Source: Flavobacteriales bacterium UBA1995 (GTDB lineage Bacteria; Bacteroidota; Bacteroidia; Flavobacteriales_D; Sanyastnellaceae). Taken from it: DNA of 16,650 bases. A program made the position numbers and the translations under genes. The notes beneath the pieces were generated by a model. It had not been told where the DNA came from. It ran no database searches and was given only the letters and a program-made list of their open reading frames with translations. Within the stretch, counting starts at the first letter, position 1; every line of letters starts with the position of its first letter. Location: contig DDCX01000040.1 in the NCBI GenBank assembly GCA_002336475.1, positions 1 through 16,650 on the forward strand. The letters run 5' to 3'. This document shows, piece by piece, positions 1-6,873 of the stretch.

Positions 1-300
1 CGGCCTCAACTGCGACGGGTCTTGCATCGACGACGCCGATGGTGATGGCATCTGCGACGGCGATGAGATCCCCGGTTGCACCGATGAGACGGCTTGCAAT
101 TACAGTGCTGACGCCACCGACGACGACGCCTCTTGCACCTATGCGGACCCCGGCCTTAACTGCGACGGGTCTTGCATTGACGACGCCGACGCTGACGGCA
201 TCTGCGACGGCGACGAAGTCCCGGGCTGCACCGACGGGTCCGCCACCAACTATGCCGCGACTGCCACGGATGATGACGGAAGCTGCGAATACGCCTGCGC
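1..300 (+). repeat. Two tandem 150-bp coding repeats (Asp/Cys-rich module)
   Basis: Bases 1-150 and 151-300 are in-frame tandem copies of exactly 150 bp (50 residues). I counted 8 differences in the first 70 positions, mostly silent, and more divergence later. Each copy encodes CDGSC, a DADxDGICDGDE acidic segment that could bind calcium, then GCTDxxAxNY and DDDxSC(T/E)Y. The array probably extends left of the window. It is a protein repeat, not a CRISPR or mobile element. Confidence 0.85.
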
Positions 301-1825
301 CCCAGAATGGGGAATGCCCATCATCTTCCCCTCTGTCGCCACTGTCCTGGCTCAAATCACGGTGGACGGCGAAAATGCTGCGGCCGATGACCTCGTGGGC
401 GCCTTCATCAACGGTGAGCTGCGCGGCGAAGGTGACATCATCGAATTCGATGGAGGCACTTACGTGAGCATGACGGTCTATCTCGCCGGTGGAGATGAAA
501 CCATCTCATTCACACTTTTCAATGGTGCTGAATGTTCAACCTGTGAAATGGATGGTGAACTCACCCCCATGGGCTTTGGTGAATACGGGAGCTACGATGA
601 CCCCTTGATGCTGGATGCCAATTGCTCCGCCAACACCTTGGAAGTCGACCTGACGCCGGGTTGGAATTATGTCTCTACCAACGTTACCCCCGAAGACTAC
701 TCCGTGGCCTCCATGTTTGAATCCCCGCTAGAAGACAACCTCTTGAAGGTACTCGGGGACAACAACTTCGCACTCGGACAGAGCTACACTCCTGGCATCC
801 CAAGTGTATTCAACTCACTCCAAATGCACACGGATGCAGCAGGCTATGTCATCAAGGTCGAAAGCGCCGCCACTTGGACCAGTACAGGCACACCTTTGGA
901 TGTCAGCAATACACCACTCGATTTGAACGAGGGTTGGAACATCATAGGATATGTGCCACAAAACGCCATGGCCGTGGAAGAAGCGTTGGCTTCAGTAGAT
1001 GGTCTGGTCGGCACCGTAATCGACGGTCAAAACGGCACCGTTTGGAACCCCGCCAACCCCAACGAATTCAACAGCTTACTCGATCTCGAACCTGGCCGTT
1101 CCTATTGGATCCGCATGATCGAAGCCGGCACTTTGGTCTATCCCGGTGCCAACAATGACAACGGAGACGGAAGCGGAATGGTGATGGCACATGTCCGTAC
1201 CGATGACAATGCCGCTTCTGTGATGACAGGATGGCAAGTCGTTCGGGCGCCCGGTGCGGCGGCCTTGGCTGCTGAAGTGCTTCTTGACGGGGCCACTGTT
1301 TCGGGAGAAGCATACCTCGGTGCCTTTGTAGATGAAGTATGCGTGGCTGCGCGGCCGTTGATGGAGGTGAATGGGTTCAGTGCAGCACAAATGGCTTTGA
1401 TGCTCGAGGGACCGGGCACGGTGTCGTTCAAATTGTGGCTGGATGGTGAGGTCTATGCGTCTGCCGATGAAATGTCTTGCGAGCCGGGACAAGAATGGGG
1501 TCAAGGCGGAACAACCATGCCCATCATCGGATTCTCTTCAAGCGCCAATGGTGTGGCTTCAACAGAATGGGTCCAAGCATTCTCCATCGCTCCAGTTCCT
1601 GCCCAAGGGGAAGCATGGATCAACCTCCACCTCCATCAAGGCGGTCAGGTGTTGATTCAAGTCCTAGATGCCAGGGGAGCGACGGTGGCCACCATCCACG
1701 ATGGCCAATGGCCTGCTGGAGCACAACGGATGCCCATCAACGTGGGGCGTTGGGCGGCCGGAACGTATTTCATCAAAGGCGTAGGTGAACAGGGCACCTT
1801 CAGTGCTCCACTCATCGTCAAGTAA
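2..1825 (+). CDS. Large secreted surface protein with Asp/Cys-rich repeats and T9SS type A sorting domain (5' partial)
   Basis: The reading frame is open from base 2 to a TAA at 1823-1825, giving 607 visible residues; the true start lies left of the window, and the first internal ATG (314) is not the start. Residues 1-100 are two 50-residue Asp/Cys-rich repeats (GLNCDGSC..., GCTDETACNY..., DDDASCTY). Two copies of a 'DxLGAFxxxExR ... SM/ALxLxGxxTISFxLW' domain follow, at about residues 105-200 and 395-505. Between them is a 'GWN(Y/I)(V/I)S/G' module repeated at about 220 and 310, a type seen in Bacteroidota surface proteins. The last roughly 80 residues (from APVPAQGEAWINL, through VLDARGATVATI and WAAGTYFIKG, to the terminal Lys) match a T9SS type A sorting domain, so the protein is probably exported through T9SS and anchored or released at the cell surface. 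No catalytic motif is visible; an adhesin or matrix role is inference. Confidence 0.85.
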   Translation, partial: GLNCDGSCIDDADGDGICDGDEIPGCTDETACNYSADATDDDASCTYADPGLNCDGSCIDDADADGICDGDEVPGCTDGSATNYAATATDDDGSCEYACAPEWGMPIIFPSVATVLAQITVDGENAAADDLVGAFINGELRGEGDIIEFDGGTYVSMTVYLAGGDETISFTLFNGAECSTCEMDGELTPMGFGEYGSYDDPLMLDANCSANTLEVDLTPGWNYVSTNVTPEDYSVASMFESPLEDNLLKVLGDNNFALGQSYTPGIPSVFNSLQMHTDAAGYVIKVESAATWTSTGTPLDVSNTPLDLNEGWNIIGYVPQNAMAVEEALASVDGLVGTVIDGQNGTVWNPANPNEFNSLLDLEPGRSYWIRMIEAGTLVYPGANNDNGDGSGMVMAHVRTDDNAASVMTGWQVVRAPGAAALAAEVLLDGATVSGEAYLGAFVDEVCVAARPLMEVNGFSAAQMALMLEGPGTVSFKLWLDGEVYASADEMSCEPGQEWGQGGTTMPIIGFSSSANGVASTEWVQAFSIAPVPAQGEAWINLHLHQGGQVLIQVLDARGATVATIHDGQWPAGAQRMPINVGRWAAGTYFIKGVGEQGTFSAPLIVK

Positions 1826-1844
1826 TCCCACGGGAATTTCAAAT

Positions 1845-1874
1845 AAAAAGGCCCGCCAATTGGCGGGCCTTTTT
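1845..1874. terminator. Perfect-palindrome bidirectional intrinsic terminator
   Basis: A 30-bp perfect palindrome has arms AAAAAGGCCCGCCAA / TTGGCGGGCCTTTTT. It has a GC-rich core and an A-tract/T-tract on either side, so it can terminate in both directions. It lies 20 bp after the stop of the surface-protein gene and 72 bp after the stop of the convergent amylase gene, so it probably serves both. Confidence 0.9.
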
Positions 1875-1946
1875 CATGTCACACAGTGCTGACGCCCTCT
1901 TAAAGCTGCATGGCCGCTCGATTTAAGGAACAAACAGATGCTCCAG

Positions 1947-4889
1947 TTAAGGGCAAAGGTTGCCAAATGCAGAAAGCAAGGCCAGCACATCGGCGACACC
2001 AATGAGGCCATCTCCATCGATGTCTTCGGAACAAGTGGTGATTCCCACACACCATTCCAGAACAGGGTCCCAAACAGTGCCAGGTCCGCAGAATTCGGCC
2101 CCATCAACAGGTGGGTTCACCACGCCTGAGCAAGGTCCACATTGCCCGAAGCAAACAACGGCTGCATCAGATGTATCGGCAGGAAGGAGCGCTCGGTTGT
2201 ATCCACCCAAACCATTGGGGACGCCGCACGCCTCGGGAACCACTTCCTCCAAGGCCCATTCCGGACCCGCAAGAAATTTATACTCCACGGTGTCAAAGGC
2301 TGGCAAATCGAGGGAAACAGTCCACAGCTCTTCCACCTGGTTCATTGGCGTGCCAGAGGCATCCCAACCTTGAAAGCTTCCTGCCACATACACTGTTGAC
2401 GGAAGTGGCTCTACTTCAGAAACATCCACACGCAAGACCACTTCATACAAGCAACTGCCATCGTCTGTGTTCGCTGCGCTGTCAAAATTCACCGCGGTAC
2501 TGTCCAAACATCCAGGGAAATCCAAATTTGAGAGGCATGCTGCGCAAGCGCCAAAACACACAACCCCTCCACCAGAAGCAGGCCCCATCACCAAAAGCTG
2601 ACGGTTATAGCCTCCAAAGCCATCCTCTGCACCACAGCCCGAAGGAACCAATTCAGATTGTCCCCAAGTGTTGCCATTGATGAATTTGTATTCCAAGACA
2701 CTCCCCGCGTCAGCCACCACGGCTGCCTGCCATAAATTTTCGCCGAGTTCCACCAAAGGCGTGCCCGATGGATTCCAACCTTGGAAGGATCCCGCCACGT
2801 GGAGTCCTTGCGGAGAGACATCCCCAGACTCGGCCAAGTCTGTAGCGTCCAGCAAGAGCACCAATTCATAGGAGCAAGTCTCTTCCAAACCAAAGTTCAA
2901 CGCAGCAGCGTCATTGCATGCCACACTCAAGGGCAGAGGTTCGTCTGCCGGCACAGGATCAACCGGAGTATCCAGCCACAAATGGTATTGACCAGGCCCA
3001 AAGTAAAATGAAGCACCAAGGTCCGTGACATCATAAACGTCTCCTGTCAATGCGTCCGTCCAAGCACCGGTATGCGGAAAACCGGGGACCATGCTCAGGC
3101 CGATCACATCAAAATTCCCGCACAACACCGCATTCTGGTCTGGAGAGTACAGGTGCAACCGCTTGCCCATTCCCCCGAAGTCAATGTTGTAGTCATAGGT
3201 AGAGAATACCGGAGCCTCCCTTTTCAAAGCATTGAGCCCCTTGATTTTCCTTGCCAATCCTTGACGCTCAGAAATCAGGGCTTTATCCAGCCAAGGTTCT
3301 GGCTTCTCGTCCAGTTTACATCCTTCTTCATAGGTCCCATCGCCACAAGAGAAAATCGAAACATCATATCCAAACTCTCCCCATTGGTACATCATCTTGG
3401 GTCCGGGCAGCGACAATAAAAACGCATGCCCCATGGCCAACCTTTCCATCGCTGTCCCCAATGATTTGGTGTCATATCCATCAAATGCGTTGCCATACAA
3501 CATCAGGTCATGAGCGACCCTTTGCTCGTCGTGGCTTTCCATGTAACCCACAAGGTTGGGCCAATTCCATCCCCTGGCCTGCCAGGACGTCCAAGAGAAA
3601 TCTCCGCCATACCCCAAAATAGCTTGGGTAAAAGAGGACGTGGACTTGCCCCACAGCATGAACCCGCCATTGGCCAAAGCCGTTTCCTCAGCATTGTCAC
3701 CGAGGTGCTCCAAAATCATATAGGCGCCGGGGTGCTGCCCCCAAATGTGGTTGGCATAGTCAAACAGAATGTCTACTCTGCCCTGATCATAGTTGTTCCA
3801 AGCGCCCACGTCACCCAACGTATTGCTTTGGGTCAGTCCTTTTGACAGGTCAATGCGGTACCCATCCACATGGAATTCGTCCATCCAGAAATCCATCACC
3901 CGTTTCCAAAAATTACGGGTCCATGGATCACCATGATCGAAGTCAAAGCCCAGTCCATAGGGGTGAATTTGATCCTCGTTAAACCAAGGATTCCCCGGAG
4001 AAACACCACCATCTGAATCCTGGTACAACCGCACCAGAGGATCCAATCCGAAACTGTGGTTGGGCACAATATCCAAGATTACGGCTATGCCCCGAGCATG
4101 GGCTCCATCGACCAACGCTCTCAGCGCATCTGCGGTGCCATATGCCTTGTCCACTGCCAACCGAGGTCCTGGATTGTATCCCCAACTGGTATTGCCATCA
4201 AACTCGTTGACTGGCATCAACTCAATCGCGTTGATGCCCAACCACTCCAAATAATCCAACCGGTCAATCACCTCTCCAAAATCCCTCTGGGCATCCCAGT
4301 CACGGACCAACACCTCATAGATGACCAACCTGTCCTGTGAAGGGCGCTGAAATCCAGCATCGGTCCAATCAAATGCCTGCTCTTCGGTTCGAAAAGCGCC
4401 TACGGGCCAGGCAGCATGTTCCCACGGAAAGGCGGGGCGGGCAGGAAATGCAGCCGCCGGTATATACCCGTCGTTCCAAGGATCCAGAATCAAGGGCGCA
4501 TAAGGATCTGCCACCTCCACTGTGTCGTCCACCAAATAATGAAACCGCGTCCATGCTCCAGGCTCCAAACCGTCCACCTCGAGCCACCAAGTCAGGCCAT
4601 CCAAAGAGCGGTTCATGAGGAATTCCTCAGAAATCTCCCAGCCGTTGAAATCTCCGCGCAAATGCACGTGGTCCTTCGATGGCGCACGCAATTGAAAGTG
4701 CGCCCGCTGGGGAGACAGCACCGAGATTCCATCCTCCATTCCAGTGGGCGGGTCTGCCAATAAGCCCTGCGAAAAAGCGGGCCCATTCAGCGCCAATTGG
4801 CACACACAGCCAGCCAACAGCGCGGTGAATTTTATCAAAACCCCACTGCCGCGTGCAGAGAATACAGAATAAGGTGTCCAAAGCCGCAT
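1947..4889 (-). CDS. Secreted GH13 alpha-amylase-family enzyme with CBM48-like, two starch-binding-like and a dockerin-like domain
   Basis: This is a 980-residue protein that would hydrolyse or rearrange alpha-1,4-glucans outside the cytoplasm. A signal peptide occupies about residues 1-41, ending near GPAFSQG. A CBM48/early-set domain follows at about 55-125 (HVHLRGDFNGW), then a GH13 barrel at about 185-560 with all four conserved regions: DIVPNH (273-278), GYRID with nucleophile D347, ILEH with acid/base E394, and ESHD with D454. A beta-sandwich to about 640 is followed by two starch-binding-like repeats (658-786 and 793-921, both with VAGSFQGW, EYKF, GGYNR and VCFG). The tail is a dockerin-like DIDGDGLIGVADVLALLSAF ending in NLCP. 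ATG 4889 is preferred over the longer frame to 4949, which would overlap lpdA by 14 bp. A TTG at 4838 (MIKFTALLAG...) is an alternative giving a shorter, more typical signal peptide. Exact substrate is not determined. Confidence 0.88.
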   Translation of the reverse strand: MRLWTPYSVFSARGSGVLIKFTALLAGCVCQLALNGPAFSQGLLADPPTGMEDGISVLSPQRAHFQLRAPSKDHVHLRGDFNGWEISEEFLMNRSLDGLTWWLEVDGLEPGAWTRFHYLVDDTVEVADPYAPLILDPWNDGYIPAAAFPARPAFPWEHAAWPVGAFRTEEQAFDWTDAGFQRPSQDRLVIYEVLVRDWDAQRDFGEVIDRLDYLEWLGINAIELMPVNEFDGNTSWGYNPGPRLAVDKAYGTADALRALVDGAHARGIAVILDIVPNHSFGLDPLVRLYQDSDGGVSPGNPWFNEDQIHPYGLGFDFDHGDPWTRNFWKRVMDFWMDEFHVDGYRIDLSKGLTQSNTLGDVGAWNNYDQGRVDILFDYANHIWGQHPGAYMILEHLGDNAEETALANGGFMLWGKSTSSFTQAILGYGGDFSWTSWQARGWNWPNLVGYMESHDEQRVAHDLMLYGNAFDGYDTKSLGTAMERLAMGHAFLLSLPGPKMMYQWGEFGYDVSIFSCGDGTYEEGCKLDEKPEPWLDKALISERQGLARKIKGLNALKREAPVFSTYDYNIDFGGMGKRLHLYSPDQNAVLCGNFDVIGLSMVPGFPHTGAWTDALTGDVYDVTDLGASFYFGPGQYHLWLDTPVDPVPADEPLPLSVACNDAAALNFGLEETCSYELVLLLDATDLAESGDVSPQGLHVAGSFQGWNPSGTPLVELGENLWQAAVVADAGSVLEYKFINGNTWGQSELVPSGCGAEDGFGGYNRQLLVMGPASGGGVVCFGACAACLSNLDFPGCLDSTAVNFDSAANTDDGSCLYEVVLRVDVSEVEPLPSTVYVAGSFQGWDASGTPMNQVEELWTVSLDLPAFDTVEYKFLAGPEWALEEVVPEACGVPNGLGGYNRALLPADTSDAAVVCFGQCGPCSGVVNPPVDGAEFCGPGTVWDPVLEWCVGITTCSEDIDGDGLIGVADVLALLSAFGNLCP
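2127..2918 (-). repeat. Two tandem ~130-residue starch-binding-like protein repeats
   Basis: These are two in-frame copies within the amylase C-terminus, 2532-2918 and 2127-2513. Both share a CxDxxAxNF...SCxYE entry segment, VAGSFQGW(N/D)xSGTP, E(N/L)LW, EYKF, VPxxCG, GGYNR and VVCFGxCxxC. GSFQGW plus EYKF is typical of CBM20/CBM48-type starch-binding folds. The cysteines are conserved between the copies, suggesting disulfide-stabilised extracellular modules. Confidence 0.8.
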
Positions 4890-4935
4890 AAACACTAAGA
4901 TACGACCCCTATTTTCGCAACCGAAACGAACGAAC
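4890..4935. promoter_or_regulatory. Short divergent promoter region between amylase and lpdA
   Basis: Only 46 bp separate the two divergent ATGs, so both promoters must sit here or inside the coding starts. On + there is TATTTTCG at 4910-4917, one mismatch from the Bacteroidota -7 consensus TAnnTTTG, but no TTG at -33. On - there is TATCTTAG at 4902-4895 with TTG at 4920-4918. That -7 element is so close to ATG 4889 that its transcript would be nearly leaderless, or translation may begin at TTG 4838. Assigned by eye only. Confidence 0.25.
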
Positions 4936-6324
4936 ATGAAGTACGACATCGTGGTTCTCGGCAGTGGCCCAGGCGGTTATGTTACCGCCATCCGCGCCTC
5001 ACAACTCGGCCTGAAAACAGCCGTCATTGAACGCGAAGCCCTTGGCGGGATTTGCCTCAACTGGGGGTGCATCCCCACCAAAGCCCTGCTGAAAAGCGCC
5101 AATGTGTTTGAATACATTGAGCATGCTGAGGATTACGGCATCAAAGTATCCAAGCCCAAAGTGAACTTTGACGGCATGGTCAACCGCTCTCGCGGGGTGG
5201 CCGATGGCATGTCCAAAGGCGTTCAGTTCCTCATGAAGAAGAACAAAATCGACGTCATTATGGGCAACGGCAAATTGATGCCTGGCCGAAAAGTTGAAGT
5301 CACCGCTGAAGACGGAAGCCAGCAAATCGTTGAAGCCACCAACATCATCATTGCCACAGGAGCGCGCAGCCGCAAACTGCCCAATCTGCCTCAAGATGGA
5401 GAAAAGATCATCGGGTACCGCGAGGCGATGACCTTGAAAAAGCAACCCAAAAAGATGGTGGTTGTGGGGTCGGGTGCCATTGGGGTAGAGTTTGCATATT
5501 TCTACAACGCCATTGGTACTGAGGTAACGGTCGTTGAATACATGCCCAACATTGTCCCTGTGGAGGATGAAGAGGTCTCCAAGCAATTGGCCCGCAGCTT
5601 TAAAAAGGCCGGCGTCAATATCATGACCTCCAGCGAAGTCACCGGGGTAGACACCTCAGGTACTGGAGTAAAGGTGACCGTCAAAACTGCCAAAGGCGAA
5701 GAAGTCATCCAAGCAGACATCGTCTTGAGCGCAGTAGGCGTAGTCTCCAATATCGAAGGAATAGGATTGGAAGAGGTCGGCATTGCTGCAGACCGCGGTA
5801 AAATCATCGTCGACGAATTCTACAACACCAACATACCCGGCTACTGCGCCATTGGAGATTGTGTGCCTGGTCCATCATTGGCTCACGTGGCCAGCGCAGA
5901 AGGCATCCTGTGTGTCGAAAAGATCGCCGGACACAACGTTGAGGCCATCGATTATGGAAACATCCCAGGGTGCACTTACTGCTTCCCGGAAATTTCCAGT
6001 GTGGGCAAAACCGAAAAAACATGCAAGGAAGAAGGCATTGACATCAAGGTCGGCAAGTTTCCTTTCAGCGCATCCGGGAAAGCCAGTGCTGCCGGTCACA
6101 AAGACGGTTTTGTTAAACTCATCTTCGACGCGAAGTATGGCGAACTGCTCGGAGCCCACATGATTGGCGCCAACGTGACTGAAATGATCGCAGAGATCGT
6201 GGCCATCCGAAAGTTGGAGACAACCGGCCATGAAATCATCAAAACCATTCACCCCCACCCCACCCTCAGTGAGGCGGTCATGGAAGCTGCCGCTGCGGCT
6301 TACGACGAGGTGATTCACCTTTGA
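4936..6324 (+). CDS. lpdA: Dihydrolipoyl dehydrogenase (E3)
   Basis: This is a complete 462-residue flavoprotein disulfide reductase of normal family length. It reoxidises the lipoyl arm of the pyruvate and 2-oxoglutarate dehydrogenase and glycine-cleavage complexes, passing electrons through FAD to NAD+ in the cytoplasm. Visible motifs in order: FAD-binding GSGPGGY (9-15); redox-active GGICLNWGCIPTK with C40 and C45; the NAD-binding Rossmann motif VVVGSGAIGVEFA (about 175-187); the second FAD motif GYCAIGDC (about 305-312); and the dimer-interface catalytic pair H441 and E446 in HPHPTLSEAV. Nothing is missing. It is a single-gene unit with a strong terminator 21 bp after the stop, and no dehydrogenase-complex genes are adjacent. 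Which complex it serves cannot be told from context. Confidence 0.97.
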   Translation: MKYDIVVLGSGPGGYVTAIRASQLGLKTAVIEREALGGICLNWGCIPTKALLKSANVFEYIEHAEDYGIKVSKPKVNFDGMVNRSRGVADGMSKGVQFLMKKNKIDVIMGNGKLMPGRKVEVTAEDGSQQIVEATNIIIATGARSRKLPNLPQDGEKIIGYREAMTLKKQPKKMVVVGSGAIGVEFAYFYNAIGTEVTVVEYMPNIVPVEDEEVSKQLARSFKKAGVNIMTSSEVTGVDTSGTGVKVTVKTAKGEEVIQADIVLSAVGVVSNIEGIGLEEVGIAADRGKIIVDEFYNTNIPGYCAIGDCVPGPSLAHVASAEGILCVEKIAGHNVEAIDYGNIPGCTYCFPEISSVGKTEKTCKEEGIDIKVGKFPFSASGKASAAGHKDGFVKLIFDAKYGELLGAHMIGANVTEMIAEIVAIRKLETTGHEIIKTIHPHPTLSEAVMEAAAAAYDEVIHL

Positions 6325-6345
6325 CCGAGGACAATGAGATGCAAT

Positions 6346-6372
6346 AAAAAAGGCGCCAATGGCGCCTTTTTT
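6346..6372. terminator. Bidirectional intrinsic terminator between lpdA and the convergent membrane-protein gene
   Basis: The hairpin AAAAAAGGCGCC - AAT - GGCGCCTTTTTT has 12 perfect pairs with a 3-nt loop and is flanked by A and T tracts. It sits 21 bp after the lpdA stop and 19 bp after the stop of the leftward gene ending at 6392, so it should terminate both. Confidence 0.9.
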
Positions 6373-6391
6373 ATTGGGGTAACTCTAACGG

Positions 6392-6772
6392 TTACACTGT
6401 ACCCGACTTCACTGCAGCCAGGCGAATACCTTCTAGGCTTTCCATGCCAGACTCTTTGACTGAGCTCTTTTTCATTTTTGGACGCGCTGAGTGGCTTCTG
6501 CGGTCCTTCGAAGAGCGGTGCCTCGCTTTTCTTTCAGAATACTCTGCAATCCGGTCCATGTGGACCAAGTATCGAACTGCACTTCCAAACAGGACTAGAC
6601 CGAAAAGACATAAAACCAAACCCGCACTGAATTCTACCATCCAAATTTCCTGAATGGTTTCAGTTGTCCTTCTGAACGCTCCATCAAACACTGAAGCAAT
6701 TCCCACTACTAACAGAACGCCCCCCATGACTCCATGGTTGACAAAATTCTTTTTAGCCGTTTGCAAATCCAT
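6392..6772 (-). CDS. Small membrane protein with two transmembrane helices and a basic tail, function unknown
   Basis: This is a 126-residue protein. ATG 6772 (MDLQTAKKNF) is chosen because it sits just before a recognisable membrane domain; an in-frame ATG at 6829 would add 19 unconvincing residues and overlap a candidate promoter. Two hydrophobic helices are visible, at about residues 14-31 (GVMGGVLLVVGIASVF) and 47-68 (SAGLVLCLFGLVLFGSAV). After them comes a strongly basic, Ser/Lys/Arg-rich tail of about 50 residues (RKARHRSSKDRRSHS, KMKKSSVK) that is probably cytoplasmic by the positive-inside rule. I do not recognise the family. It has its own upstream region and appears monocistronic. 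The gene and its upstream region look more AT-rich than the neighbours, which could mean later acquisition or simply weak constraint. Confidence 0.7.
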   Translation of the reverse strand: MDLQTAKKNFVNHGVMGGVLLVVGIASVFDGAFRRTTETIQEIWMVEFSAGLVLCLFGLVLFGSAVRYLVHMDRIAEYSERKARHRSSKDRRSHSARPKMKKSSVKESGMESLEGIRLAAVKSGTV

Positions 6773-6791
6773 TGTCGTAAAAAATTCTACG

Positions 6792-6819
6792 GTTAAATAC
6801 CATAAGCAATTTCTTTCAA
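6792..6819 (-). promoter_or_regulatory. Candidate Bacteroidota-type promoter for the 6392-6772 gene
   Basis: Reading leftward, TTG at 6819-6817 and TATTTAAC at 6799-6792 are separated by 17 nt, and the latter ends 19 nt before ATG 6772. This resembles the Bacteroidota sigma-ABfr arrangement (TTG near -33, TAnnTTTG near -7), but the -7 element matches only partly. Assigned by eye. Confidence 0.3.
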
Positions 6820-6834
6820 CATTCTTCAATTCTC

Positions 6835-6852
6835 AGTCAGACATTTCTGACT
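6835..6852. repeat. Perfect 7-bp inverted repeat AGTCAGA-CATT-TCTGACT
   Basis: It lies between the stop of the 6874-7767 gene and the candidate promoter of the 6392-6772 gene, 16 bp upstream of that promoter's TTG. There is no T-tract on the leftward strand after it, so it is a poor intrinsic terminator. It could be an operator, or a 3' stabilising hairpin for the upstream mRNA. Confidence 0.45.
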
Positions 6853-6873
6853 TATGATTTTAGATATCCCCAT

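Noticed and set aside
1..300. CRISPR-like or mobile repeat
   Set aside because: The 150-bp units are contiguous with no spacers, stay in frame and encode a known-style Asp/Cys module.
2111..2680. 189-residue rightward open frame
   Set aside because: It is antisense to the conserved starch-binding repeats of the amylase; its composition (Pro/His/Lys) is that of a shadow frame.
4890..4949. Upstream ATG for the amylase giving 20 extra residues
   Set aside because: It would overlap the lpdA start and puts a Cys/Arg-rich non-signal stretch in front of the signal peptide.
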